Origin: Beaufortia kweichowensis
Lineage: Eukaryota; Chordata; Actinopteri; Cypriniformes; Gastromyzontidae
Direction: 5' to 3'
Length of the DNA stretch: 64,000 nt
Assembly: GCA_019155185.1 (NCBI GenBank)
Contig: CM032816.1
Location: forward strand, 12,833,848 to 12,897,847
Shown here: positions 1 through 19,585 of the stretch, one piece after another
Position numbering within the stretch: the stretch's first letter is position 1
Layout of the letters: every line of letters starts with the position of its first letter
Notes under the pieces: generated by a model
Told to the model about the DNA's origin: nothing
Databases searched by the model: none
Seen by the model: the letters and a program-made list of their open reading frames with translations, nothing else
Program-made: the position numbers and the translations under genes

Positions 1-830
1 TTCTAAATTGAGATGCTTTTATCTGTCTGTAAGACATTTACATTTATTCATTTAGCAGAATAGAATAGTAAGAAACTCCTGTCATTACATCATTCCCTTC
101 AGTACAAGTGTGCACGTCTGAGCACCTCACGTGACATCATCAGTGTGATGCTTCAGGCTTTCCCCAGTTGGTCATGTATACGATTTTTATGCAATAAAAT
201 GTGCTTTTTTCAAAATAATGAGAATCTAGAAGCCTTAATATGTTTTGTGTGTCTTGGGAGTCTTTATTCCTCTGAAGTTTGAGAAGATCAACAGTGACCT
301 CTAGTGTTTACTGAAACACACGTGATTCAGCATCATCAGAGATGTCATCAGTAATGTGTCATGATGTCATCAGTAATGTGTCATGATGTCATCAGTAATG
401 TGTCTTCTTCTTCTTCTTCTTCTTCTTCTTTAATACAGTGATCAATCCTTTGAGTTCAAGCCAGTGAACACAACAATGATCTGAAGCACCTCTTACAGTT
501 TCTAGCCAATAAAATATTCTAGAGCTTGTAAGAACTAGAGAAATGTGTTCATCAGATGGTAAAAAGAATTAAATGAAGGGGTATAATATAATTTAATATA
601 ATATAATATAACATGACAATATAAAACAGTCGTCCACAGGATGGTATGTGCTGGTCGCGTCACGCGTGTCCGCCTCCTCGTGTCATGTGACGTGATTGAC
701 AGCTGAATCTTTTCCTGCTCAATCTCAGTGGAAAGTTTGAAACAAACAAATCAGAATCGGACCGAACTTGGCGTCGGTTCAGAACACGGACGAGGTTCCG
801 CCGGACACTCTCTCACTCTCTCTCACTCTC
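1..830. other. Upstream of rab3il1: repeats and CpG-rich promoter area
   Basis: No coding exon is seen. Bases 35-60 resemble the inverted tail of the tRNA-derived SINE found in full near 24.75 kb. A unit of about 22 bp (core GATGTCATCAGTAATGTGTC) is repeated three times at 342-402, followed by a (TTC)n run at 402-431 and an AT-rich ATATAA-type run near 580-612. From about 640 the sequence becomes CpG-rich and contains a CRE-like TGACGTGA near 688. It leads into a probable non-coding first exon of rab3il1 that ends at 924 before a GTAAGG donor. The promoter assignment is inference. Confidence 0.5.
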
Positions 831-1096
831 TCACTCTTTATATCGGCACTTAGAAACTTGTGCAACAGTCAGCGGCGAGCGCGAGCGGATGAGACCGAGA
901 GTCCGTAGCCGAAGCGGAGCGACGGTAAGGGCAGGGAGCGCACGGGCAGATCATGATGACTGTTAATAATGCGTTCATGAGTTCTGTCGTGTTCATATGA
1001 CTGCAGGAATGAATCATCCTTCATCTCTCCTGCAGGCTGGTCGAGCTGGAGCCGGATCAGAGCCGGTTGGGGGCCGATGGGGTCAGAAGGAGAAAG

Positions 1097-4025
<2,929 letters not shown>

Positions 4026-5232
4026 ACAAACACACACACAACTGATGAACACTACAAAATTCACAACACTAACATTTCTTGAGCCATACAGATGAACTGT
4101 TGTCACATTTTATGATGTTGGTAACATTTACAGAACCATTTTTTTTTACATTTGATTGTGGTTGTAATGAAAGAGATTGAGAGTTGCTGCACAGAATCAG
4201 TTTACTGACCTCACAGACTCATCATCATCATTATCATCATCATCATCATCATCTGTGCCAGAGACCTAAAGTGCCAAACAGATATCTGCATTACACCACT
4301 AACACATATCACACATCTCATCTTTGAATATATTTTGCTTTATCTGTTGTTACTGACACACATGCTGCTTGTGTTTAGATGATTTTACACTCCACATTAT
4401 TCTGCTAGAGATCCAAAGACAATCCATTAAAGCACAAATACATGTTTAATCATGTTTACAGGTGCTTAATTCATCCTCTGTGGATTTCAGTCAATTAAAA
4501 CACTAGATTCATCTAGACAGAAATAAAAATGCTTTAGAACCCAATGTTAGACATGTTTCATTAACTTGTTTTCATTCACAAGAAATAAAAGTAAAAATAA
4601 AAGTCCACGGGTTCAGTGTTGTTGTAAGTTACTGCACATGTGGTTTCAATCTATTAAAGACATCATCTAAACATTATGAACTTGTGTGAATGTGCTTTTC
4701 TGTGGATATATGATCAGAAATAGAGGAACTAATACTTTATTCATAATAAATGATGTATACTTTCATAATCAAAAAGCATATTGGTAAATGATAAATACAT
4801 TCTGCCTTTTATTCCACGTGTTTTATATCATTCCTGAAGCATATTTATGTCACAGATCAGTCTTGAATTCTATTGGCTGATGTGAACAATCAAATTCATT
4901 GTTTACACAGACAGATGAGATTCATGTTATTTTAAACTTGTTTTAGACAAAAACATAAATAAATGATCTGTTAGCTACTGTACACACACAAAACACTACA
5001 GCATATCACAATACCAGCACGTCTACAACAAGATTTACAAACACACATCAACAAAATATTTCATTGGAGAAAATGATGTTTGCAGATCAGCTGACGGGCC
5101 GTCACATGATGTCTGAACTCAACTGAAAAGCCAGTGTTTTGGTCTGAGCTGCTTTAAATCGAGACTATTAAATATAAAACACGTAAACAAAGATCATTTG
5201 TGAAACAGACATTTTCCAAACCAGATGTCATT
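4026..5232. other. Convergent 3' region between rab3il1 and tpo
   Basis: No coding exon. It should hold the 3' UTRs of two converging genes. Candidate poly(A) signals for rab3il1 are the AATAAA copies near 4522, 4584 and 4596. A short ATC trinucleotide run lies at about 4221-4252. I see no further structure. Confidence 0.5.
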
Positions 5233-8200
5233 TCACCTTTTCCTCCGACAACATTCTGTCTGTGTGAGATCTGCTTTCACAAGGAAAAACCTACACAAAT
5301 GAAATTAACTACATATGAATTTGCACATAAAAACAAGTAAATGACTATGTCTGAAATGCTAGTTTACTTATGAATCTGTGTGTATGCAACACGCAAAGCT
5401 AAACATTGTACTCTATGCTTTACAGTATACAGAACATACTAATGACACGCACCTTTGATAACAAACAAGGATGAGCACTATCAAAGCCACGCCCCCCAGA
5501 ACTGACATCACTGACGCGACGATGGAGGAGGCCGAGAGGGGCGGAGTAACAGGCTCTACATAACAGATGCAAATATATCATTAAAGCTCATTGTCATTGT
5601 TTCTAAAGCTGTGGGTTACTGGTGAGGATGATGATGATGACCTGTGCAGCTGTATGATCCAGGTGTGTTCGAGCACTGCAGGTGTGGAGGACAAACAGAT
5701 GATTCAGAACATTCATCAATATCTGAAAGAATCAAGAGGAGACATCAACAGTTCATTATCTACGAGGTTTAAATTTGTTTTAATATAAAGTTTGATGAAG
5801 ATAAGAAAAGCAAGACACCGAGACAGACGGGAGGTTGAGGGGTCCACTGGTGTGTGTCGGGGTCACAGGTGATGTGATTGGCTCCATGCAGCAGGTATCC
5901 AGTGGGACATTGATAGATGACAGCAGAGTCACACAGCACTGAATAACCCACACGCAGCCGTGGAATCGACCCGCACAACGAGTCTGACAACAACACGAGT
6001 AACACACGATCATTATATACGGTATCTGGATGAGTGCGTGTCTGTTTGTGTGAGGGCATCCGTACCTGTGTCCCGTTCTCTCCACGCCGCAAGGTTCACG
6101 CGGCGAACGCGAGCATCTGTGCATGACAGCAGGTCGTCGGGGTGAAGCGTGCGTGAGAAGGGGTCAGAGGGCACCAGCCCAATGTGTGTGTTCTCACAGA
6201 TGATGCCAGACAGAGATACGGTGTAAAGAGCTTCTCTCTGAGATGAACTAAACACACCTTCATTCTGCCACCAGAACCTCACACACACACACAGAGAGGC
6301 ATTAATCATCACTGAAACTCAAATTTTATTTTAAAAGTGTAATGTAGTGTTTAATAGTAATGCGTTTCATGTTTCTACATAAACATGCTATCATACAGCA
6401 TATCATACAGCATATCATACAGCATATCATACAGCATATCATACAGCATATCATACAGCATATCATACAGCATATTTGCTATTTTCAGAATAGATTAGAA
6501 TAGAACAGAACAGAACAGAACAGAACAGAACAGAATAAAACAGAATATGCTTATTGTCACATGTTTGGAAACTTTGTCTCAGACTCAAACACACCTTTAG
6601 TATAGACATATTATATACTGTCATTATATCAATGTAGTTTATTCCATCTGTAGAAATAATTATATTTAATAAATTGGACCATGATGGAAAAATGTTACAT
6701 CTTATGTCCCACAATGCTCAAGTTTACAGCATTTTACAGACGGCGATATCTGTGTGAAAGTGAAATGTTACCTGTCTCCATCTCGGAGCGCTCTGAACTG
6801 TTTGGCGATCAGACAGGCCAGCAGCGGCCCCACGCGGCCCCCGGGCACAGCCGGCTCTGAGATGGCCCCGACCCACACGTCTATATTCTCAGCTGTTCCA
6901 TACAGACGCAGAAGCTTGTTGGCCAGAACTTCATTAGCCACAATCCCTGTTAAATCAGACTCATTCACAGGGACAGACAGACCACAGAGCTCTCGCCACG
7001 CGCTGTAACCTTCAGAGAGTTCAAACACAAAGATTAATATGAATATTATTAGATTATATAGATTACGTTTTGGTCAAAATGTAAAACACCATCATGTTTA
7101 GGTATAAAGGCAATCCCAGAATGCACTGGGATGAAAATGATCCAAATGCAGTAATAACTACTAGTGATGACAAAATATTGTGTAAATCAAGCTGTGAGCA
7201 CCTTGTAGACCATGATCTCGTCCTCTCTGCAGATTTAATGCCCCCAGGTCGAGCGGTAGACCACCCTGAGCCTGGAAAAGCCTCTCTGTTAATTCCTCTA
7301 TCATCATCTGATCTGCCGTCTGCAGTTTAGCTGAGGACGAGAGTAAACCCCGCAGCACAGGGTCTACGCCGCCTACACACACAAACCATCAATAAATTCA
7401 CATTATTAAAACAAAACGAGAAAAGAAGGACGCTGGACTGTTTATGCTCATATATTTGATTGCACAAACCCTCGTGCACCAGCCTCCAGGATGCAAACAG
7501 AGAATGGTGTAACGGTAAAGCCGGGTGCTCGGGGTTCGACCGGTAATCGGGTCCGAGGCGGTTTACCACAGGATGTACCGTCACGTGTGCGAACCGGAAC
7601 GCGGCAGTGGAGAACACGTTAGAGATGCTGGGGTCAGCGGGTCAGTCGTACCCCTGTAACGGGGGCATTAGGGTCAGGTATGCACTGCGGCCCAGGATGT
7701 GTGGCGCAGGTAGTGATCCCACGTCAGAACCTTACAAACAACATTCGGGCACTTCAGTCGATGACGATCTGAGGTCTCAGGTGTGCTTTGTGACGCGGTG
7801 ATTCTCACCTGGTGGACTGCACCCAGTATTTTTCTGGCTTCCTGGTACAGCATTATCAGGGCTCCAGTGAGGGTTGAGCTTGTGAAGCTCCTCAGCCAAT
7901 CGATTGTGTTCTCTCAGAAAGAGTGTGTGAAGAGCGCATCATACCTAAGTGTTCATTGGCCCGAGTCACCTATAGAAAATGTCAACAATGTTATTATAAT
8001 ATACATCATCTGTTTCCAAAAAGTGATATTCTTTTCTCAACAACCTGCTTGGAAACAGAATGATTTATTTCCCATGGCTGTGTCCAGCCTGTCCGGCTCG
8101 GTACCGCAGGATCTAAGCTGACCGCCTCGTGGGCGCGAGGGTCCAGGTGAGGCTGCGTCGCGGGTCAGGTAAGGCATGAAGCCCAGCCCACGGTCCGAGG

Positions 8201-9570
8201 CAGCTGGTTAACGGGGCGAAAGCAGGCCGATAGGAGACGCAGAGGTTCCCCAGAGAGGCGTGGCGAAAGCGCCTGAGCTCCCAGTACACCATACTGCCCG
8301 TCCACAAATGCCGTGATGGCGCCTCAGCTGCTCCACGGTGACCGGCGTAGGACTCGAGCCGTCCGGACAGCTGGGGCGGAGCGGAAGAACGCATGCAGCT
8401 CTGCGGCCTGTGCGTGGGTCTGAGGGGGGGAATCTGACAGAGATCGACTCTAAGAGTAAAGTGACCAGCTCGGCCCCTCCTTAAAAGAATTCACAGGCGT
8501 CTATCCCTAACCTGTATGGGAAAGCAGGCGTGTCAGCGCTGCAGGTGCGCAAGTGCAGTCAGCTCCGGCCTTAAAGGCGGCAGTACTGGGGCTCCTGAGG
8601 GGTTAACGTCAGGTCATGGTCGATCCACGACCCCACTCTACCAGCAGATGAGACAGAGACATGTCCAGTGAGATGTTCTCATTATGAGTGTATAAAACCT
8701 CCTACACACGCATGCGCACCTGCACACACACACACACACAACAATAACACACAGACTAACATGTGTGTAGATGAACAGAAGCTGTGGAGTCGTACAGGCG
8801 GTAGGGTGTAGTTATGATAGATGTGTTGTGGGTTCCAGCCTCTGGGAGATCCTCTCTGAGTCCTCATACTCCGTGAGAGCCAGCGAAAGTGTACGGTGTG
8901 TTTGCTGCTCCCCCACAAAGGATTCTCTCTGAAGACAAAACAAACAGCGTTAAAGAAAATATTATTATGTCATACTGTGGGGATGACATCATGCCTATTG
9001 TTGCAGTGTCCCGTGATAGTAATAACGTGTATCGTTTAGACAGACAGTCAGATTTACACACAGGTCTGAGTGTTTCTGAGGAACAGCCGGTGACCTGCTG
9101 AATGATCTCCATATCTTCTGCGCTCAAAAGCTCTAAAGCACAACAAAATAGAGTCCAGTTTACATGTGTGTGTTAGTATGGGCTTGATCAGGCTCGCATG
9201 AGCTGAACGCGGTGTGTTAGCCGGTGAGCTGGGGTTTGTCCATGGTGTGTGTGTACACCATCTCTCTAATCAGTTCCACCGTGTTGTCCAGAAACTCTGC
9301 AGATCTGATGTGGGTTCTGCTTCGGGGCGGTCTGTTTGAACAGGGCCAGCAGGTCACTGGGCAGCTTTAGAAGCCGAATACGGACGTCTTTACTCCTGGA
9401 CGGTGAAGCCAGGACGACACATAAACCCAACACATCCATGATCATCTTGATTATATAAGACAGATGAAGTTGAGAATCAGTTTGTTTCACCTCTCATTGG
9501 TGTGAGCGTACGCAGCGTCTGTCAGCTCTTTAGCTCTCCGTAAAGCTTCTCGAATTAAATCAGATCCTAA
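5233..9570 (-). CDS. tpo: Thyroid peroxidase (frameshifted in its upstream exons)
   Basis: Haem peroxidase that iodinates and couples thyroglobulin tyrosines at the apical thyrocyte membrane. Exons clearly bounded, from the 3' end: 5233-5290 (short basic cytoplasmic tail, stop TGA), 5453-5555 (membrane helix), 5642-5722 (EGF-like), 5819-5983 (CCP/sushi), 6066-6277, 6772-7009, 7202-7372, 7470-about 7740. Further exons lie near 7800-7970, 8100-8450, 8580-8690, 8780-8940, 9240-9490 and 9494-9568. Visible motifs: distal-histidine WIDHD (8613-8627), LREHNRL with the catalytic Arg (near 7900), proximal-histidine FRFAHVTVHP (near 7580) and LNLQRGRDHGL (near 7210). Peroxidase, CCP, EGF, helix in that order is specific to TPO. 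Exons downstream of about 7630 are intact and their phases join. Upstream exons contain many 1-2 base indels and an in-frame TGA at 7642-7644. The signal-peptide exon was not found. Confidence 0.88.
5642..5722 (-). other. tpo: tpo exon coding a shortened EGF-like module
   Basis: An 81-nt phase 1-1 exon beginning DIDECSES and ending SYSCT. Acceptor TTTCAG and donor GTCATC are both good. It starts as a calcium-binding EGF domain (D-I-D-E-C, then Cys, Cys, N-T-P-G-S-Y-S-C) but stops after the fourth cysteine. The usual last two cysteines are absent. It splices in frame to the CCP exon upstream (VCL-DIDEC) and to the membrane-helix exon downstream (SCT-EPVTPP). Confidence 0.8.
6386..6540. repeat. 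Tandem 12-bp repeat followed by (AGAAC)n
   Basis: Within a tpo intron. About seven copies of a 12-bp unit reading CATATCATACAG (about 6390-6473) are followed after a short spacer by a GAACA pentanucleotide array (about 6500-6535). Simple slippage repeats with no coding role. Confidence 0.9.
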
Positions 9571-11770
9571 ATACACTACAAATAAAACCTCCCATTAGCT
9601 CTCACTGCACAGACGGGTTCTCAGTAGACAAACTATCGTAAAAGATGTATGTCCAACAGAGAGTAAACTAGCAAATTGTGCATTTACACATTTTTCTTTT
9701 TTATAAAATGAACAAGTTCTCCGATAAAGTATATTTTGTTTTATTAAATATACTAATAATAAATATCAAATCCTGCAATACAGTTATGGGCTAGCACACA
9801 TATCTCATGTAAATGTCTTCATTTGTTTCTTTCAGTTGTACCTGTTGCATTATGGGCAGTAAAATGAGATGTGGCTGATGATGGTAAACACAAAATCATA
9901 TATACAGACACAGTCAAACAGGAGAGAAAGACATTCCTGCAATGAGAGAAAGAAACCAAACTAGAGAGAAAGAATTGGCATTACCTTCATTCTGTAGAAA
10001 CTAATAATCACACAAACAAATCAATAAATCAGTAAAGCTTTACTTACGAACATATTGAATCCATCTGTATGATCCTGAATTCTTACTCTTGTAAAATTGA
10101 AAACATTTCAGATTTCTTTCATCTTTACATGTAAATATATGGAGATGTAAATGAATGCAAATAAAATCATGTAAAAAAGGTATGGAAGTGGCTATAAGAA
10201 AGCATTGAAAGTGGTTTATATTTTCTGGTTTATGTCGGCTCTATGTGAATTGACAGACTTTTTATCATGCCCAGGCTTCAGTCGGGAGGTATGTGCAGAA
10301 TTCTGTTATCTGTGTGACTGGTGACAACAATTCACATCAAACAATCCCATACAAACACACACTGCGCACACTTGATCCTCGTTTCATCTGTCGGGTTATC
10401 AACACAATCATTCTCTAGAAGAAAATCTGCTTCTTGTTCATGTAAAGGTCAGTGACTGGTAAAATCATCTCTTCTACAATGTAATTCATATTTTATTCTT
10501 TTGTTATCCTTCTGTAAGATGTTTTAACACGTGCTTCAGATATTTAAAACTATTAGCAATGAGCATCTGCAGTTTAATTGCCTTTTAACAAACACCAATA
10601 ATGTGACATTTTCAGTAGGCAAGACGACGTCAAACTGAATCTGTAATTAAAGTATTAAAGTTACACTCTTAACAAAGCAGGTATTCTCTACTCCTAAAGC
10701 ATCTGCCCACCTCTCAAATCAATCGCTGCATTACTCCAGAATTCCTCACGTTCTCTGTCTGTCCATCTGCCAGAGACACCTCTTTTACTGGCTACTGTAC
10801 CATCAGATAAACACCACACCTGGAAGAGGTCACTGAAGCATTCACACAAAAACATTTCTGAAAGTTTGATGAGAGAAATTGGAAAGTGTGGAGAAGAGCA
10901 TTGAACAGTTAAAGGTCTGTAACCTGCTGGGCAGATGTGGAACATGCTGTCTGTCTCGCTTGAGCTGAGCAGAGATACACCAAACATACATGTGTTTCAA
11001 TCTGCTTTTAAATGAAACTCTTCTGTTTGTGACATTCAACATATGAGTTCAGAAAACCATAAAGAGAAAAAAACACGTGTTCAGACAACTGACATTTATT
11101 AAATATCATTGCGGATATACATATTTATTGTGCTTTTATTAAGAGCCGCAGACAAGCCAGTTCAGACACACGGCACTAGTTACATGAACTCTTTTATTCA
11201 GGAGCATGTGGCTTTGTTATTTGTGCTTATTTGTGCTTGTTCTTAATGTCTCGTTTATTTGACAATATTCAGCAATTAAATACAGTAGATAAATATTAAA
11301 GTATCTTTATGTGAAACTGACATTAAAAGGCAATAGATAAATACTTTTATTTAAGTAGCATTTCTAAAACCAAACAAAACACTCATGAAAACACAAGCAG
11401 AATCATTTCTGTGAAAATTGCACACGTGATTATTCTTACACCCATTCAATTTATGGGGCAATTTTTACAAATGAATTGATTCACAAATTATTTATCCAGA
11501 AACTGGATCTACTTATGTTTCATGAATAATGATCATTATTAATACTGTCCAGTTTTAACACCTTATTAAACAGAATAATTAAATGCAAAAAAATTTGTTA
11601 GATTAAATCACAATGCTGTTTTTGATTTAGTATTAGATTAGGCCAAATCATTGTATGCATTATGTGTTACAAAACACATCTGATCTCGAGCACCTGCTTT
11701 ATAGACACAGACAGAGCAGCGCTGGTTTCTCAAAGAGAGGTTTGGAGATCCGGTGGTGATGTCAGGGGTC
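9571..11770. other. Intergenic space between tpo and hps5
   Basis: AT-rich DNA with no exon that I can tie to either neighbour. The first, signal-peptide exon and promoter of tpo should lie here but were not recognised. An open stretch on the minus strand near 10700-10990 shows no family resemblance and no clear splice sites, so I leave it out. Confidence 0.5.
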
Positions 11771-15335
<3,565 letters not shown>

Positions 15336-15805
15336 CTGAGAGTCTTCAGGACAGACAGACAGAAGGGATAAAAGAGGTGGAATGGAGAGAATGTAATAAA
15401 GGAATGAAAAATCAGAAAAAAAGCGAGAGATAAATGAGTGAACAGCTACTAGCTGATGGTTTAAGTGGTTTTATTTCAAAGGTATGATATACAGCATACT
15501 GACAAATGATAATTATAGTTTCTGTCATTAGTTCTGATCACATTATTCCTGGTTAAAGTCAACATGAACATTTACTTTCTAATGTTCATGTAAAGTAACA
15601 ACACTGCATTCAGGTCTTGTACAATTAAACAAATTCATTTAATCTCTGAAAATCAAAGCCAAGACATCATGATCCTTCAGGAAACTTGCTGTGTACAGTT
15701 TACCTCATTTTCTAAACAAAACACAAATCTAGACAATTATATTCTCTTGTTTAAAAGATGTTCTGATCATAGCAAAAGAAAATCCCTTTCTGATCAATAA
15801 TGAAA

Positions 15806-15905
15806 NNNNNNNNNNNNNNNNNNNNNNNNNNNNNNNNNNNNNNNNNNNNNNNNNNNNNNNNNNNNNNNNNNNNNNNNNNNNNNNNNNNNNNNNNNNNNNN
15901 NNNNN
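15806..15905. other. 100-N scaffold gap
   Basis: Exactly 100 N, the conventional placeholder for a gap of unknown size. The left flank ends inside the upstream region of a truncated hps5. The right flank begins inside one arm of a long inverted repeat. Consensus quality differs sharply between the two sides. Confidence 1.
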
Positions 15906-15930
15906 ATGTATTTTTATTTATTAACTTTAT

Positions 15931-16372
15931 TTTTAAATGTTACATGTTTCATACTTTTGAATGGGTCTCAACAATTAAATTTTTTTTTTTAAATCGGATA
16001 AATGATCTATTTAATATATTTACATATTTATAAGATATTTAACATCTCTTTAAACCAGAAGAGATTCAGACTGTAAGTTGATGACCCTCATGTTAATTTC
16101 TATAGTTTCCAGAACCGCTAGAAAACGTACATCTGCTATCATACAAACCATAGAATTTGAAAACCCTAGCAAACACGGTATTTTAGCTGATGTGATTTGC
16201 ATGCTGGTCTACATGCAAAAGCTTCTTTAGGTTGGCTGTGGAGTCTGAGATAAAGACGGTGTTTTTGGAGCTGTATAGTTATAATTCTCTCAACTCATTC
16301 AATCTGCATCTGATGATGATTGTAGATGATATCCAGCAGGTGGCTCATGTGAGACATCACTGGCAACAGAAC
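15931..16372 (+). repeat. Left copy of a diverged inverted repeat of about 430 bp
   Basis: Runs from TTTAAATGTTACATG to a block containing CATTCAATCTGCATCTGA, CAGCAGGTGGCTCA and CAGAACC. The reverse complement of 27963-28360 has the same blocks in the same order with substitutions and small gaps. It is probably an unnamed transposon family rather than a recent duplication. Confidence 0.8.
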
Positions 16373-17990
16373 CAGGAACTACTGTGTGTTTATTTATAAA
16401 TACTGATTTATTTAGTTTAAAATGGGTTTTTTTTTTAATAAAGTTATGTTAAATGTTGTGTTAAAATAAATTTGGTGAAACTGCTCCGATTATACTTTGC
16501 ACAAGACTTTATTCGAAGAGTTATTTTTTTTTTAAACTGTGTTATACTTTTTTTTAAAGTAAAAAGAAAGGCATGTTGGTGCTTAATTGATTTATCTTGG
16601 ATAAATGGACTTTGATCTTTTTGGTTTCCAATGGTTAGAAGAGCGGATCTTGTGCTGGGACAGGATATACGTTTTTAAACTTGAATTTGTGTGAAACTCT
16701 GTTAACTTGATGTCTTGTAAATGATCAATCACATTAACTAAAAATATTAGACTTAATAACTCTAATCCAAAATGTAAGTTATACATACAAAACACTTTTT
16801 TGTTTTGTTTTGTTTGGTTAACATGATGTGAACATGGATAAACTATGTTGAGTAAACATAACATTATTATGTGCAATCAATGTACATTTTTAATGTTAAT
16901 TCAATAGATTTTTTTAGTGTGATATCAAGAAAAGAAAGAAGACTGAGTCTGACAAATCATTACACATCATTTGACATTTTGTATATTCTGAACCCAGACT
17001 GGAGAGACTGAGACATTATTAACATGAAGTTGATTTTGTAGTTGAGAGGCAAAAGCATTAAAATATATTGATATAATATGAAATAAATTAAATTCTAAAT
17101 AAATAATTTATGATATGGTAAAGAATTTAATGGCATATAGTTATGTAGACTGAGCATGACGCATCCACTGACATCAATGTTATTTTCTGAAGTCAGTGCA
17201 TGATGTCATCACTTATGCCTCCTAAACTGCTTAGCGTCTTGCAGTCATGACCATAAATCACATGAGTTTAATAAAGGGCCGAACCCTAAAGCATTTCAGA
17301 AACGCTTGCAGCACACAGTGTCTCGAGTTCTTTACAGAATAGCAGATGGTGATGGTAATTCTCAATGTTTTGTGAAGACGAAGTAAAACTCTGATACATT
17401 GTATTGATTCTTCCGTCAATGAAAGGGCAAGATAAGGGTGGCCAAAAATATACGCTAGGCTCTTTCTGTTATTGCATCACGTCTCAAAAGCATGTCTCGA
17501 GACATTCAGAGTCTGAGACCCGTTACGTGTCTTTTTCACTTGCAGAACAACTTCCACCTTCAGGTGACCAATCAAATCATGGTTCAGTACTCATTAAAAA
17601 ACACATCAACTCATTAATGAAATTACTAGGTTCTTAGTATTGTTTTGAAGTCAAAGCCTTCTCAGAGTCTTCTCAGAATGTATTTGTGAAGTTCAAGCAT
17701 AAAAAACTCGATTTATTGTGCTCTTCAAATGTCCATATTTGGGCGAGAGCAAAAACGGGCGGAGGGCACGGAGCTGTGTGGGCCTGTGCTTACAGTAATA
17801 ACGGTACTGGAGAATAGCTAAAGGTACATGTAGGTACACTGGGGGACGCAGTCTCTTTAAAAATAAAATGAACACTAGCCACTGTATCTTTAGCAGCTCA
17901 GATGATGGAAGTAAGTGAAGAGTGTGATGTTCCTGTGTTGGTTTAAGTATGTAATGTTCACAGATTTGTGTTTTTGTGCATTGTTTGGAA
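16373..17990. other. Non-coding stretch before the ccdc136 exons
   Basis: AT-rich DNA without an exon I recognise. The start of ccdc136 would be expected here or in the gap. Possible alternative acceptor sites (for example TTCACAG ending near 17961) precede the first recognised exon. Confidence 0.45.
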
Positions 17991-17997
17991 AGGTGAT

Positions 17998-18973
17998 ATG
18001 GGTGAACTGAGGGATGAATACAATAATCTGAAGGAACAGTGTCATTTACTACAAGATGAAAACACAAGACTGATCAACAGACTGCAGCTGTTGCAGAAGA
18101 GGAAGTGAGCAACTTTTCCCTCTTTCACATTTCTTTGCTCCTGCCATTTTATCATTTTTAATTGTTTTTAAAGAATTATTTTTCAGACATAGTGGTGCCC
18201 ATGTACTGTATAGTGTATTGTTGTCTAGACGTTTAAGATATAGTAGTACTGTACATTAACTTCTTTAAAGCATTTTATTTCAAAGCACAAAAAACCGGCA
18301 CATTCCCAAACCTCACTTTAGCAACTGTTTTCCTGATCTGTGACATCACGCTAATAGACAGTGGTAGTGACATTAAAACTGGGGGTAGAAAATGTTACTA
18401 GAAATTAATTACTAGAAGGTAATTTTCCCAGAATTTCATGTTAACGTCTTTCTTTTTCCTTTTATTATGCGTCTCATTTTGGCTGTGATGTCACAGTTCA
18501 AGCAGCACATACCTCACTCTTAAAGAGGAACAGGAAAAAACTGAGAAAGCAAAGGACATGGAGTGTGGCACAGGGACTGATACTAATCAATCATTCATAC
18601 GCATGAACCAGATGAGCTCCAACTGCAGGCTGGTAGATGCTGGAATTCAGAAGAATATATCGTTTGAAGGCAAACCTGTCACTCCCACCAGCTGGACAGG
18701 AGGATTGTCAGAGATCCTGTCCCTGAGAGATCAACTCAAACAGACCGAGAAGAAAGCTGCAGAAATGCAGAGAGAGGTAAACCTGTATCTATTTATATAT
18801 AAGTACAAATGATTTTTCTTTACTGAAATTATGTCTGTTAGTGTGTTGGACTAAAGAATGAACTAGAAAAGCTTGGGGAAATGTATGAAAGCAGTCAGAA
18901 AGAGCGAGCCGAGCTGGAGCTGGAGTTGTTACGCAGCAGGGAGGAACTGGAGAGGCCTGCTGATGCAAAACAG
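17998..18973 (+). CDS. ccdc136: CCDC136-like coiled-coil protein, partial (three exons)
   Basis: Exons 17998-18104 (the 5' limit is uncertain; 17998 is the first Met, starting MGELRDEYNNLKEQ), 18497-18776 and 18842-18973. Phases join: the first ends in phase 2 and continues as N-S-S-S-T-Y-L, the second ends in phase 0. The protein is Glu/Lys/Leu-rich coiled coil and includes LSEILSLRDQLKQTEKKAAE and LGEMYESSQKERAELELELL. The run YNNLKEQ ... LQDENTRL ... DAGIQKN ... LRDQLKQTEKK follows the order in human CCDC136 as I remember it. CCDC136 also sits next to FLNC in human 7q32, which supports the call. The exon at 18842 ends at a GTACAT donor, but no following exon was recognised in the next 11 kb, so the gene is incomplete, shortened or broken here. 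Confidence 0.62.
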
Positions 18974-19207
18974 GTACATGGTCAAATGATCTGTAATCAA
19001 ATTCTAATTTGATTGGACATACATTTGAACATATTGTGCATAAATTAAAAATTAAAAGCTGTGATTAATATATGTTAAATATATATACAGATTGTGTCAA
19101 TTAGTTTCTAGTTTAGATCATTTATGTTAGAGAGTAAATTCGAATAGCTGAACCCTGAAGAGTAGTGCAACTGTATATCATAATCTATTGAAATGCAGCA
19201 TTGTTAA

Positions 19208-19585
19208 TGTCACGTTTCTGCCTGTTTGGACTTTGTTTTTTCATCCTGCACCTTTGGTTTGGACTCCAGTTCCCATAATGCATTGCACCTCACCACCTGT
19301 TCACCATTTTGTAATCTCGTTTGCACTTGTTATTTGATTATCACCCGCACCTGGTTTTATTCATTACCTGTTTATTGTTTGTATTATTTATAGTCTGCCT
19401 TTTTGTTCACTCCCTGCCGGTCGTTGTTGTTTCATGTTGTGTTTAGAAATTTGATGCTACCTGTTAATGAATCTGGAAACCTGTTGTTCTTGTTATCTTG
19501 GATACTCTCTTTGTTGGATTATAAGAAAGCTATCTTCAGAAGTTATTCCCTGTTGTCTTGGTCTCTTCTACCCAGCACCATAACA
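19208..19585 (+). mobile_element. Solo LTR with 5-bp target-site duplication
   Basis: Starts TGTCACGTTTCTGCC and ends CACCATAACA, flanked on both sides by GTTAA (19203-19207 and 19586-19590). The length of 378 bp, TG...CA ends and 5-bp duplication fit a Ty3/gypsy solo LTR left by recombination. No internal region is attached. Confidence 0.85.

Noticed and set aside
10694..10987. 97-codon minus-strand open frame between tpo and hps5
   Set aside because: No family resemblance and no convincing splice sites; not the missing tpo signal exon.
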